Part shown: positions 34,038 to 42,822 of the stretch, piece after piece
Numbering within the stretch: the first letter of the stretch is position 1
How the letters are laid out: each line of letters starts with the position of its first letter
DNA from: Lachnospiraceae bacterium MD308
GTDB taxonomy: Bacteria > Bacillota > Clostridia > Lachnospirales > Lachnospiraceae
Assembly: GCA_000403475.2 (NCBI GenBank)
Contig: KE159798.1
Span: forward strand, 196,960 to 260,959
Length of the DNA stretch: 64,000 nucleotides
Direction: 5' to 3'
Program-made: the position numbers and the translations under genes
Notes under the pieces: generated by a model
The model's database searches: none
Seen by the model: only the letters and a program-made list of their open reading frames with translations
What the model was told of the DNA's origin: nothing

Positions 34038-35381
34038 GTGGACAGGCAGAGGTATATGGAGATTCTTAGCGGGCAGATCCGCTGCAAGCGGGCGGTTCCT
34101 CTGGTAACTAAGGAGCTGGAGGCGCATATCGAGGAGCAGAAGGCAGATTTTCTGGCGGAAGGGATGTCAGAGAGCGAGGCGGAGGAGCTGTCTGTCAGGG
34201 AGATGGGCGATCCGGTGGAGGTAGGCATACAGATGGACGGAATCCACCGGCCGAAGATGAACTGGAGGTTAATCTTTGTCATCGGATTAGTGAGCGCGGC
34301 GGGCCTTATGGCATGGTTTGGCTTGAATATCCGGGTTGCGGGGGGAGTAAATGAGCCGCAGGGCGGTATTTATCACTTGTTTTTCCGGCATGTGATCTAC
34401 ACGGCAGCAGGCTTTCTGGCGATGGTGGGAATCTGTTATATCGACTACACCTGGCTGGCGGCAAAGTCAAAGAAGATTATGCTTATATACAGCGGGGCGC
34501 TTTTGCTGATACCGATTGTTAATGTACAGCTATCGAGTGATGTTTTTTCAGAAGGGTATATGGCCGCGGTGTGGCTGATGGCTTTTCTTTTCCTGCCGCT
34601 GTGCTGCGGAGTGATGTACGGTTACCGGGGACAGGGGATTTCAGGATTGCTCAAAGGTACGGCGTGGATGCTGCCTGTTGTGATATCTCCGCTTATTTAC
34701 CGAAACAGGATGGAGATGCTGTTATTCCTGTTCGTGCTGGCGGCAGTTTTATCTTACGCGGTGGGTACAGGGACATTTTGCATTCCGGTGAAACGGACAC
34801 TTCTTATTATCTGGGCAGTGACAATTATTTTGTTTGCCGGGATTATGAAGGCTGACGGGTTTACAAGCTTTGGCATTTTGCCGGAGATGTACGAAGAATT
34901 TATGGAGCAAAGCCAGGATAAGGTGCAGGAGATTATAGCGGGAAGTCATGCTCTTGGAAATGCGGGAGAGACCGGCGGTGTACAGGGAAAAGAATTTGAG
35001 TTTTCTATAGGCGTACAAGGTGAGATGCTTGAGATTACAGAAGTATTCCCCATGGGCAGTGAGTTCATACTGACTTATATGGCGGTGTGTTTTGGGACGT
35101 TCGCGGTGGCTGTAGTAAGTCTGGTGGTCGGGACATTGCTTTTAAGGCTTTTGGCTCTGTCGGTGAAGCAGAAGAACCATCTGGGGCGGCTTATGGGGCT
35201 TGGATGCGGGCTGGTGCTCTTTATCCATGCAGCCGGATACATGTTGGTGAATGTGGGTGTGATCATGCCGGAGCAGTTGTACTGCCCATTTGTCATAGAA
35301 AGCAGAGGCGTGATCGTTACATATGTGTTATTGGGAATCATGTTGAGTATTTACCGGTATCAGAGTATATCGGAAGCATAA
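34038..35381 (+). CDS. HAAS-type N-terminal domain fused to a degenerate FtsW/RodA (SEDS)-like membrane protein, copy 1
   Basis: A 447-residue protein. Residues 1-75 form a charged helical domain (permease-prefix/HAAS type: L-V-T-K-E-L-E-x-H-I-E-E-Q, E-M-G-D-P-V-E-V-G). About nine to ten membrane segments follow. The last part (G-S-E-F-I-L-T-Y, then L-L-G-I-M-L-S-I-Y-R) aligns with the end of SEDS glycosyltransferases, but where FtsW/RodA have T-D-F after a proline this has S-E-F. GTG at 34038 fits the paralogue's start; GTG at 34035 is possible. It lies 17 bases after the ATPase gene. Function unknown; peptidoglycan polymerase activity is doubtful. Confidence 0.65.
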   Translation: MDRQRYMEILSGQIRCKRAVPLVTKELEAHIEEQKADFLAEGMSESEAEELSVREMGDPVEVGIQMDGIHRPKMNWRLIFVIGLVSAAGLMAWFGLNIRVAGGVNEPQGGIYHLFFRHVIYTAAGFLAMVGICYIDYTWLAAKSKKIMLIYSGALLLIPIVNVQLSSDVFSEGYMAAVWLMAFLFLPLCCGVMYGYRGQGISGLLKGTAWMLPVVISPLIYRNRMEMLLFLFVLAAVLSYAVGTGTFCIPVKRTLLIIWAVTIILFAGIMKADGFTSFGILPEMYEEFMEQSQDKVQEIIAGSHALGNAGETGGVQGKEFEFSIGVQGEMLEITEVFPMGSEFILTYMAVCFGTFAVAVVSLVVGTLLLRLLALSVKQKNHLGRLMGLGCGLVLFIHAAGYMLVNVGVIMPEQLYCPFVIESRGVIVTYVLLGIMLSIYRYQSISEA

Positions 35382-35396
35382 AAGGAGGTAATGAAA

Positions 35397-35759
35397 ATGG
35401 CAGTTGATAAAAGTTTGGTTTCAGGAAGCACGTCGATGTTGATCTTGCGGCTTTTGTCGGAGAAGGATATGTATGGGTATGAGATGATTGAGACTTTGAG
35501 GGAGAAGTCGGAGAACGTGTTCGAGCTTAAGGCGGGAACGCTCTACCCTCTGCTCCACTCTATGGAAGAAAAAGGATTTTTAGAGGCGTATGAACAGGAG
35601 GCAGTCGGCAAGGTGCGCAAGTATTATCACCTGACGAAGTCCGGAAAAAAGCAGCTTAAAGTAAAGGCGGAGGAGTGGAAGGAATACTCTCGTGCGGTGG
35701 TAAATGTCATGGGAGCTATGGGGGATGATGGAAGGAGTGCATGTTATGGACAAGCGTAA
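35397..35759 (+). CDS. PadR family transcriptional regulator
   Basis: A 120-residue winged-helix protein: S-M-L-I-L-R-L-L near the N-terminus, D-M-Y-G-Y-E-M-I, then L-K-A-G-T-L-Y-P-L-L-H-S-M-E-E-K-G-F, the PadR hallmark, and Y-Y-H-L-T-K-S-G. AAAGGAGG is 8 bases before ATG 35397; the ATG at 35391 is too close to it. It overlaps the second HAAS/SEDS-like gene. PadR proteins often repress their own operon and respond to antimicrobial or phenolic compounds. The inverted repeat at 31366-31399 is the likely operator. Confidence 0.9.
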   Translation: MAVDKSLVSGSTSMLILRLLSEKDMYGYEMIETLREKSENVFELKAGTLYPLLHSMEEKGFLEAYEQEAVGKVRKYYHLTKSGKKQLKVKAEEWKEYSRAVVNVMGAMGDDGRSACYGQA

Positions 35760-37125
35760 TTATATGGAGCTTTTATCTGAACAGATTCGTTGTAAACGGG
35801 CGCTTCCTCTTGTGACAAAGGAACTGGAGCTGCATATCGAAGAGCAAAAGGCTGACTTTCTGGCGGAGGGAATGACAGAACGGGAAGCGGAAGAAGCGGC
35901 TGTCAGGGAGATGGGCGACCCGGTAGAGGTGGGTGTGGAGATGGATCGGATTCACAAGCCGAAGATGAACTGGCGGCTGATCTTTGCAATTGGTGTCGTC
36001 AGTTTGGCTGGGATGGCATTGCTGCAGATTCTCAATGTGGCTGTGGAAGCGAAGGATGTGCCATTCTTTTATCTGCCGGGACATTTGGCCTATATGGTTA
36101 TCGGATACGGAGTCATGATCGGGATCTGCTGTCTTGACTACACATGGTTTGCGCCCAGGGCGAAAGTGTTCCTTGTTGGTTATATGCTGCTGATGATTGC
36201 GGGAACGACGTTTTTTGGAGAGACAGTCAACGGGCTGGATGGTTTTGTGAATGTATTCGGGTTGGCGGTTGTCAATGTCAATCAGTGGGTGGTTCTTGCC
36301 ATTCCTTTATACTGTGCAGTACTCTACAGCTATTATGGCCAGGGATACCGGGGGCTTATCAAAGGTATTCTGTGGATGGCGCCTGTCGTCTTCATGGTGA
36401 ACGTATTCCGGTCGGCAGGGATGATCGTGCTGATTCCTGTGCTGGCGGTAATTCTGTCTGTGGCTGTGTGTAAAGGATATTTCCGGGTGAATGTGAGGCG
36501 AACCCTGGCGGCGGTCTGGAGCGCTGCGGTGCTGTTTCCCTGCGGGATGTGCCTGTGGTTTTTGAAATTCGGCGAGCCTTATCAGGCGAAACGGCTTGAG
36601 GTGATGTTCAACTCAGGAAAATACGCGTCAGAGGAGGGCTATCAGCTCCATTCTCTGCGAAAGCTTCTGGGAGGGAGCAGATTTATTGGCGAGGGAAAGA
36701 ATTTTGCGGAGTATTCGGGGATGGTTCCGGACTGCTCAAGCTTTGCGCTTACCTATATCATGTCCTGTTTCGGCATACTGGCAGCAGCCTGCGTCGTCTG
36801 TATGATTATTATCCTGATGTTTAAGCTGACAGCCATGACGCTCAGACAGAAAAATAAGCTGGGCTGTCTGATGGGTGTCGGGTGCGGCATAACGCTTGCT
36901 TGGCAGGCAGCCTGGTATGTGCTGACGAATCTCGGCCTTGTACTGATCGGGCCGATATACTGTCCGTTTATTACAAAGGGAGGCAGCGGGATGATTATTA
37001 CGTATATACTGTGCGGGATCATGCTGAGTATATACCGGTATCAGAATGTGGCGGCGGAATCGGAGAAGAAGCCAGGCGGAGCATTTCACTATAAAAATAT
37101 AATAAAACATAGGACAGATTATTGA
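35746..37125 (+). CDS. HAAS-type N-terminal domain fused to a degenerate FtsW/RodA (SEDS)-like membrane protein, copy 2
   Basis: A 459-residue paralogue of the gene at 34038: the first 75 residues are very similar (E-Q-I-R-C-K-R-A-L-P-L-V-T-K-E-L), and the membrane part is more diverged. The region with E-G-Y-Q-L-H-S-L and G-S-R-F-I-G-E-G-K-N-F clearly mirrors the G-Y-Q-x-x-S/G-L-F-G-x-G-x segment of SEDS proteins. Yet the conserved T-D-F that follows is S-S-F here. AAGGAG lies 8 bases before ATG 35746, which is inside the PadR gene. Last gene of the operon; no clear terminator before the argC promoter. Confidence 0.65.
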   Translation: MDKRNYMELLSEQIRCKRALPLVTKELELHIEEQKADFLAEGMTEREAEEAAVREMGDPVEVGVEMDRIHKPKMNWRLIFAIGVVSLAGMALLQILNVAVEAKDVPFFYLPGHLAYMVIGYGVMIGICCLDYTWFAPRAKVFLVGYMLLMIAGTTFFGETVNGLDGFVNVFGLAVVNVNQWVVLAIPLYCAVLYSYYGQGYRGLIKGILWMAPVVFMVNVFRSAGMIVLIPVLAVILSVAVCKGYFRVNVRRTLAAVWSAAVLFPCGMCLWFLKFGEPYQAKRLEVMFNSGKYASEEGYQLHSLRKLLGGSRFIGEGKNFAEYSGMVPDCSSFALTYIMSCFGILAAACVVCMIIILMFKLTAMTLRQKNKLGCLMGVGCGITLAWQAAWYVLTNLGLVLIGPIYCPFITKGGSGMIITYILCGIMLSIYRYQNVAAESEKKPGGAFHYKNIIKHRTDY

Positions 37126-37138
37126 AACTCTTTTTAGA

Positions 37139-37186
37139 AAATGCTTGCATAATATACATAAAAGATGTATAATTATGCAAGCATTT
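37139..37186 (+). promoter_or_regulatory. argC promoter inside a 48-base ArgR-like palindrome
   Basis: TTGCAT (37145-37150), 17-base spacer, TATAAT (37168-37173). The whole promoter lies within a near-perfect palindrome whose arms begin AAATGCTTGCATAAT and end ATTATGCAAGCATTT. The inner arms ATACAT/ATGTAT flank AAAAG, consistent with two adjacent ARG boxes for a hexameric ArgR/AhrC. Repressor bound here would block RNA polymerase directly. Confidence 0.75.
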
Positions 37187-37207
37187 AATTATTTGGAGGC
37201 AGAAAAG

Positions 37208-38248
37208 ATGATTAAGGTTGGAATTATCGGAGCGACAGGCTATGCAGGAGGTGAGCTGGTAAGACTTCTTACAGGGCACAGACAGGCTGAGATTGTATGG
37301 TACGGCTCGAAAAGTTACATAGATAAAAAATATGCGGATGTATACCGGAATATGTTTGAAGTAGTAGAGGACAGTTGCCTGGATGACAATATGGAGGCGC
37401 TGGCTAAGAAGGCGGATGTTATCTTTACTGCGACGCCCCAGGGATTCCTTGCGTCGGTTATGAGCGAAGAGATTTTGTCGGAGACAAAGATTATTGATTT
37501 GAGTGCAGACTATCGGCTTAAGGATGTCTCCGTCTATGAGGAATGGTATGGGATTGAGCATAAGAGCCCTCAGTTTATTGAGGAGGCAGTCTATGGATTG
37601 TGTGAGGTGAACCGGGAGGCAGTAAAAGGCGCCAGACTGATTGCCAATCCGGGATGCTATACGACTTGCTCTATTCTGACGGCCTATCCGCTGGCGAAGG
37701 AAGGCATTATCGATATGAATACCTTGATCATAGATGCAAAATCGGGAACTTCCGGGGCAGGCAGAGGAGCAAAGCTTCCGAATCTGTACTGTGAGGTGAA
37801 TGAGAATATCAAGGCGTACGGTGTGGCGTCCCACAGGCATACGCCGGAGATTGAGGAACAGCTTACATATGCTTCGGGGAAGAAGACAGTGATTAACTTT
37901 ACACCTCACCTCGTTCCGATGAACAGAGGAATCCTGGCAACAGAGTACGCATCTTTAAACAGAAGCACAACATACGAAGAGATAAAAGCGATTTATGACC
38001 ATTATTACAAGGAAGAGAGCTTTGTCAGAGTATTGGAAAAGGATATCTGCCCTGAGACAAAGTGGGTAGAGGGGAGCAACTATGTAGACATTAATTTTAA
38101 GCTTGATTTCAGAACGAATCGTATCATTATGATGGGAGCCATTGATAATCTGGTGAAGGGAGCAGCAGGTCAGGCGGTTCAGAATATGAATATTATGTTC
38201 GGACTTGAGGAAAGAGAAGGGCTTAAGCTTGTTCCCATGTTCCCCTAG
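37208..38248 (+). CDS. argC: N-acetyl-gamma-glutamyl-phosphate reductase
   Basis: A 346-residue cytoplasmic NADPH enzyme, third step of the acetylated arginine pathway. N-terminal G-A-T-G-Y-A-G-G-E-L dinucleotide motif (residues 8-17); active-site cysteine in N-P-G-C-Y-T-T (about 150); S-G-A-G-R and H-R-H-T-P-E downstream. ATG at 37208 has GGAGG 8 bases upstream, placing the start after the predicted promoter. First gene of argC-GNAT-argJ-argB-argD. Confidence 0.97.
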   Translation: MIKVGIIGATGYAGGELVRLLTGHRQAEIVWYGSKSYIDKKYADVYRNMFEVVEDSCLDDNMEALAKKADVIFTATPQGFLASVMSEEILSETKIIDLSADYRLKDVSVYEEWYGIEHKSPQFIEEAVYGLCEVNREAVKGARLIANPGCYTTCSILTAYPLAKEGIIDMNTLIIDAKSGTSGAGRGAKLPNLYCEVNENIKAYGVASHRHTPEIEEQLTYASGKKTVINFTPHLVPMNRGILATEYASLNRSTTYEEIKAIYDHYYKEESFVRVLEKDICPETKWVEGSNYVDINFKLDFRTNRIIMMGAIDNLVKGAAGQAVQNMNIMFGLEEREGLKLVPMFP

Positions 38249-38295
38249 TGCTTGATGATTTATTAATATAGAAAGATATCAGGAGATAAACCAAT

Positions 38296-38739
38296 ATGTT
38301 AAGGATAATGACAATTGATGATTATGAACAGGTCTATGCACTCTGGAAGCAGATTCATGGCTTTGGTATCCGCAGTGTTGACGATTCCAGAGAGGGAATT
38401 GCGCGGTTCTTAAAACGTAATCCTGACACCAGTGTAGTTGCGGTGGAGGATGGCAAGATCGTTGGCGCGATTCTGTGCGGCCATGACGGCAGGCGCGGGT
38501 GCATGTACCACGTATGCGTGGATGCAGATTACCGCATGAGAGGAATCGGGAAGTCTATGGTTGTCTTTGCCATGGAGGCGCTTAAAAAAGAAAAGATTAA
38601 CAAAGTGTCTTTGATTGCATTTACGAAAAATGATATCGGCAATGCATTTTGGAAGGAAATCGGTTGGACGAAGAGGCTGGATTTGAATTATTATGATTTT
38701 ACTCTGAATGAGGAAAATATTACGGCGTTCAACCAGTAG
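38296..38739 (+). CDS. GNAT-family N-acetyltransferase in the arginine operon
   Basis: A 147-residue single-domain GNAT protein with the acetyl-CoA binding motif Y-R-M-R-G-I-G-K-S-M at about 76-85 and C-terminal N-A-F-W-K-E-I-G-W. It lies between argC and argJ (48 and 61 bases away), so it is co-transcribed with arginine synthesis. It might acetylate glutamate or another amino acid. However ArgJ already supplies N-acetylglutamate, and short GNATs of this type (YpeA-like) have varied substrates, so the role is open. Confidence 0.8.
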   Translation: MLRIMTIDDYEQVYALWKQIHGFGIRSVDDSREGIARFLKRNPDTSVVAVEDGKIVGAILCGHDGRRGCMYHVCVDADYRMRGIGKSMVVFAMEALKKEKINKVSLIAFTKNDIGNAFWKEIGWTKRLDLNYYDFTLNEENITAFNQ

Positions 38740-38800
38740 CCGTGAAAAGCAGGAAGCAAAATCAGTATAAGTGAACAAAATAAGAAAGGAAACAGGAAGA

Positions 38801-40024
38801 ATGAAACAGGTAAAAGGCGGAGTTACAGCGGCAAAGGGTTTTGAGGCTGCAAGTACAGCAGCGGGGATTAAATATACAGGGAGAACAGACATGGCTTTGA
38901 TTTACAGTCAGGTGCCGTGTGAGGCAGCAGGAACATTTACGACTAATGTAGTAAAGGCTGCCCCTGTAAAGTGGGATCAGCAGGTTATTGCAGGAGGAGA
39001 AAAGGCGCAGGCGGTTGTGGTCAATTCGGGAATTGCCAATGCATGTACCGGAGAAGAGGGGTTTGGATACTGCAAGGATACAGCAGAGGCTCTGGCTAAG
39101 ACACTTGGCATCTCACCTGCGGGAGTTCTTATCGGTTCTACGGGAGTTATCGGAAAGCAGCTTCCTATGGATAAGCTTACAGCAGGGATTGAAGTGCTGG
39201 CAGAAAAGAAGAATGATTCGCTTGAAAACGGTACAGAGGCAGCAAAGGCCATTATGACTACGGACACCTGTGAGAAAGAGCTGGCGGTGGAGATTGAGAT
39301 TGGCGGGAAGACGGTGACTATTGGCGGTATGGCAAAGGGATCTGGCATGATTCATCCTAATATGTGCACCATGCTGGCATTTATCACCACAGACGCAGTG
39401 ATTTCCAAAGAGACACTTAAAAAGGCTCTCAGTGAGGATGTGGGCGATACATATAATATGATTTCTGTAGATGGGGATACATCAACCAATGATACGGTGC
39501 TCCTTCTGGCAAACGGTCTGGCAGAAAATCCGAAGATTGTGCCGGATAGTGAGGACTATCAAAAATTTGCGAAAGCCCTTCATACGATTAATGAATATCT
39601 TGCGAAAAAGATTGCGGGAGACGGAGAGGGAGCGACTGCACTTTTTGAGGTGAAAGCGGTAAATTGTGAGGATAAGGAGCAGGCAAAGGTTCTTGCAAAA
39701 TCTATCGTATGCTCCAATCTTACAAAAACAGCGATTGCAGGACACGATGCGAATTGGGGACGGATTTTGTGTGCCATGGGTTATTCGGGCGCGCAGTTTG
39801 ACCCGGAAAAGGTAGATTTGTTTTTTGAGAGCGCTGCCGGGAAGATTCAGATTATTGAAAATGGTACGGCTGTCGCATACAGTGAAGAAGAGGCAACGAA
39901 GATTTTATCAGAATCGGCAGTGACAGCGATTGCGGATGTGAAGATGGGAGAGGCGTCTGCCACTGCCTGGGGCTGTGATTTGACTCACGGTTATATCGAT
40001 ATCAATGCGGATTACCGCAGCTGA
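38801..40024 (+). CDS. argJ: Bifunctional ornithine acetyltransferase / N-acetylglutamate synthase
   Basis: A 407-residue precursor that cuts itself into two chains. The cleavage site is the A-I-M-T-T-D-T segment at about residue 180, whose threonine becomes the nucleophile. G-S-T-G-V-I-G and K-G-S-G-M-I-H-P-N-M motifs are present. It transfers acetyl from N-acetylornithine to glutamate, giving the cyclic pathway. ATG at 38801 is chosen over GTG at 38771 because the protein family starts at this point. Whether the acetyl-CoA dependent activity is also present cannot be read here. Confidence 0.95.
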   Translation: MKQVKGGVTAAKGFEAASTAAGIKYTGRTDMALIYSQVPCEAAGTFTTNVVKAAPVKWDQQVIAGGEKAQAVVVNSGIANACTGEEGFGYCKDTAEALAKTLGISPAGVLIGSTGVIGKQLPMDKLTAGIEVLAEKKNDSLENGTEAAKAIMTTDTCEKELAVEIEIGGKTVTIGGMAKGSGMIHPNMCTMLAFITTDAVISKETLKKALSEDVGDTYNMISVDGDTSTNDTVLLLANGLAENPKIVPDSEDYQKFAKALHTINEYLAKKIAGDGEGATALFEVKAVNCEDKEQAKVLAKSIVCSNLTKTAIAGHDANWGRILCAMGYSGAQFDPEKVDLFFESAAGKIQIIENGTAVAYSEEEATKILSESAVTAIADVKMGEASATAWGCDLTHGYIDINADYRS

Positions 40025-40108
40025 TCGGAGATTACATGCGAAGAAGGTAACAGAGCTTTTGAAGTGAGGTAAGAAAAGCGATATAAGGAAGGAAAGAGGG
40101 TAAGGAAG

Positions 40109-41008
40109 ATGAATAAGGATATGAAGAAATATCTTGAAAAAGCGGAGGTGCTCATTGAGGCGCTTCCCTATATTCAGCGCTTTAACCGCCGGGTTATCGT
40201 GGTGAAATACGGAGGGAGCGCCATGGTGGATGAACAGTTAAAAGAACAGGTCATTCAGGACGTAACACTTCTTAAGCTGGTTGGGTTTAAACCGATTATC
40301 GTCCATGGAGGCGGAAAGGAAATCAGCCGCTGGGTCGGCAAGGTGGGCATGGAGCCTCAGTTTGTGAATGGACTGCGTGTAACGGATGAGCCGACGATGG
40401 AACTTGCAGAGATGGTGCTCGGGAAAGTGAACAAAGGTCTTGTCCAGTTAGTAGAGAGGCTTGGCGTACGTGCGATTGGACTGAGCGGCAAGGACGGAAA
40501 GCTTTTGACGGTAAATAAAAAACTTTCGGACGGAAAGGATATCGGATTTGTCGGAGATGTTAAAAATGTAAATGCAAATATTTTGTATGATCTTTTGGAG
40601 AAGGATTTTCTTCCGATCATCTGTCCGATTGGTCTGGATGATGATTATAATACTTACAATATTAATGCGGATGATGCGGCTTGCGCGATCGCAAGGGCTA
40701 TGCGTGCAGAAAAGCTTGCATTTCTTACAGATATAGAAGGGGTATATAAAGATCCGGAGGATTCTTCAATGCTGATTTCGGAGTTAAAAGTTTCGGATGC
40801 GCGGGCTTTGATGAATGAAGGATATATTGGAGGCGGTATGCTTCCGAAACTTCACAATTGTATTTCTGCGATTGAGCATGGGGTGTCAAGGGTACATATT
40901 TTGGATGGAAGGATACCGCATTGCCTGCTCCTTGAGATATTTACGAATAAGGGAATCGGCACAGCGATTATTAACGATGGCGAGCAGCAGTTTTACATGG
41001 GCGAGTAA
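40109..41008 (+). CDS. argB: Acetylglutamate kinase
   Basis: A 299-residue amino-acid kinase. K-Y-G-G-S-A-M near residue 31, H-G-G-G-K-E-I near 66, N-A-D-D-A-A near 185 and G-G-M-L-P-K near 245 bind acetylglutamate and ATP. It catalyses the second, usually arginine-inhibited, step. Length and an N-terminal extension helix resemble the hexameric, arginine-sensitive type; sensitivity is inferred. Fourth gene of the arg operon. Confidence 0.97.
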   Translation: MNKDMKKYLEKAEVLIEALPYIQRFNRRVIVVKYGGSAMVDEQLKEQVIQDVTLLKLVGFKPIIVHGGGKEISRWVGKVGMEPQFVNGLRVTDEPTMELAEMVLGKVNKGLVQLVERLGVRAIGLSGKDGKLLTVNKKLSDGKDIGFVGDVKNVNANILYDLLEKDFLPIICPIGLDDDYNTYNINADDAACAIARAMRAEKLAFLTDIEGVYKDPEDSSMLISELKVSDARALMNEGYIGGGMLPKLHNCISAIEHGVSRVHILDGRIPHCLLLEIFTNKGIGTAIINDGEQQFYMGE

Positions 41009-41053
41009 AAAGGCAGCGCAGACAGAATAAAGCAATGAAAGGGATGGTGAAAA

Positions 41054-42247
41054 ATGACACCAAATGAATACATGCAGGCAACAGAAGATAATCTGGTGCA
41101 TACCTATAACCGTTTTCCGGTGACTCTTGACAGAGGGGAAGGTGTATATATCTACGATACGGAAGGGAAAAGGTATCTGGATTTTGCGGCAGGGATTGCT
41201 GTGTCTGGCCTTGGGTACGGGAATCAGGAGCTTAATCATGCATTGAAAGGGCAGATTGATAAATTGATGCATTCCTCAAATCTGTATTATAATACTGCAT
41301 GCGGAAAGGCAGCGAATGCATTAAAGCGGATATCGGGGATGGACAGAGTGTTTTTTACAAACAGCGGGACAGAGGCCATCGAAGGAGCGTTAAAAACTGC
41401 AAGAAAATATGCATGGACAAAGGGAACGGGCAGATATGAGTACATAGCTATGAAAGATTCCTTTCATGGAAGAAGTATGGGAGCTCTGTCCGTAACGGAG
41501 CATAAGGCGTATCGGACACCCTTTGAGCCTCTGATACCGGGTGTTGGTTTCGCAGAATTTAATAATCTCGACAGTGTAAAAAACCTTGTCACAGATAAGA
41601 CATGTGCGATTATCTTAGAGCCGCTTCAGGGCGAGGGCGGAATTAATATGGCAGCGTTGGAGTTCATGGAAGGAATACGTGAACTCTGTGACAAAGAGGG
41701 GATTCTCATGATCTGCGATGAGATTCAATGCGGTATGGCGCGTACAGGTGAGATGTTCGCCTCTCAGTTATATGGTGTGAAGCCGGATATTATGGTTATG
41801 GCAAAAGCAATCGGGAGCGGTGTTCCGGTAGGTGCGTTTGCTATGACTGAGGAAGTGGCGGAGTGCTCTTTAGTACCGGGCGACCACGGTACTACCTACG
41901 GGGGGAATCCTCTTGCATGTGTTGCTGTGGCGAAGACTATAGAGATATTTGAAAGAGAAGACATCAAAGCCCATGTAAAAGAAGTGGGGGCATATCTGGC
42001 TGAGAAGTTAGATGAGTTGGTAAAAGAATGTGATGCTGTCCTGGAAAGAAGAGGTGTCGGGCTGATACAGGGTATCCGCCTGAATCAACCGGTTGGAGAG
42101 TTAATAAAAAGGGCGATTGAGGAAGGCGTCCTGATTATCAGTGCAAGAAGCGATGTAGTGCGTCTGGTACCGCCGCTTGTGATAGAGAAAGAACATGTGG
42201 ATGAGCTGGTTGATGTACTACGGAAAGTGCTTGGAGAGCTGTTATAA
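41054..42247 (+). CDS. argD: Acetylornithine aminotransferase
   Basis: A 397-residue class III PLP aminotransferase. F-T-N-S-G-T-E-A near 100, F-H-G-R-S near 135, D-E-I-Q-C-G near 220 and the PLP lysine in M-A-K-A-I-G-S-G-V-P-V near 249. It converts acetylglutamate semialdehyde to acetylornithine. 45 bases after argB, last arg gene here; argF and argH are not in the window. Confidence 0.95.
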   Translation: MTPNEYMQATEDNLVHTYNRFPVTLDRGEGVYIYDTEGKRYLDFAAGIAVSGLGYGNQELNHALKGQIDKLMHSSNLYYNTACGKAANALKRISGMDRVFFTNSGTEAIEGALKTARKYAWTKGTGRYEYIAMKDSFHGRSMGALSVTEHKAYRTPFEPLIPGVGFAEFNNLDSVKNLVTDKTCAIILEPLQGEGGINMAALEFMEGIRELCDKEGILMICDEIQCGMARTGEMFASQLYGVKPDIMVMAKAIGSGVPVGAFAMTEEVAECSLVPGDHGTTYGGNPLACVAVAKTIEIFEREDIKAHVKEVGAYLAEKLDELVKECDAVLERRGVGLIQGIRLNQPVGELIKRAIEEGVLIISARSDVVRLVPPLVIEKEHVDELVDVLRKVLGELL

Positions 42248-42322
42248 GTTTTTATTCGGTAAATGTATAATAGAAAAACCAATTATTGGATATACTACAT
42301 GAAAAACAGGAGGTATATAGCA

Positions 42323-42754
42323 ATGGTTGGTTTTTTTATTGCCCTGTTGTCAGGAGCATTGATGAGTGTGCAGGGAGTATTTAATACACAGGTGACGAAG
42401 ACAACTGGAATGTGGGTCAGCAACGGGTGGGTGCAGCTCAGTGCATTTGCAGTGTGTTTGATTGCGTGGTTCATTGCAGGACGTGACAATATCGGAACAA
42501 TTGCGAAGGTAGAACCGAAATATGTGCTTTTAGGAGGCGTGATCGGCGCAGGGATTACATGGACGGTTATCAAAAGCATGGAGCAGTTAGGGCCTGCGAA
42601 GGCGGCGCTTTTAATCGTTGTCGCCCAGCTTATTGTCGCGTACGTTATTGAGCTTCTGGGACTTTTTGGAGTGGAAAAAGAGCCTTTGGAGTGGCGAAAA
42701 GTAATTGGTATGATTATTGCGATTGTTGGAGTTGCAATTTTCCAGTGGAAATAG
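42323..42754 (+). CDS. YdcZ-type (DUF606) DMT superfamily membrane protein
   Basis: A 143-residue protein with four to five membrane helices, starting G-F-F-I-A-L-L-S-G-A-L-M-S-V-Q, the DUF606 hallmark. CAGGAGG is 9 bases before ATG 42323, so an upstream ATG at 42263 is not used. Proteins of this family are half-size drug/metabolite-type transporters that probably dimerise. It follows argD by 75 bases and may be co-transcribed; an amino-acid related export role would be speculation. Confidence 0.85.
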   Translation: MVGFFIALLSGALMSVQGVFNTQVTKTTGMWVSNGWVQLSAFAVCLIAWFIAGRDNIGTIAKVEPKYVLLGGVIGAGITWTVIKSMEQLGPAKAALLIVVAQLIVAYVIELLGLFGVEKEPLEWRKVIGMIIAIVGVAIFQWK

Positions 42755-42822
42755 TACAATAAAATTTGTCTAAGCATAAGAGGGGTATTTACAGTTTTCG
42801 ACATCTGTAAAGGAGGAATTTT

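Noticed and set aside
34038-37125. The two SEDS-like proteins as true FtsW or RodA
   Set aside because: The conserved T-D-F and the Q-P-S-E-type loop are not found, and they carry HAAS-type domains and sit in a transporter operon.
37139-37186. Large argC palindrome read as a terminator
   Set aside because: AT-rich with no T run and it contains matched -35/-10 boxes; an operator-promoter explains it better.
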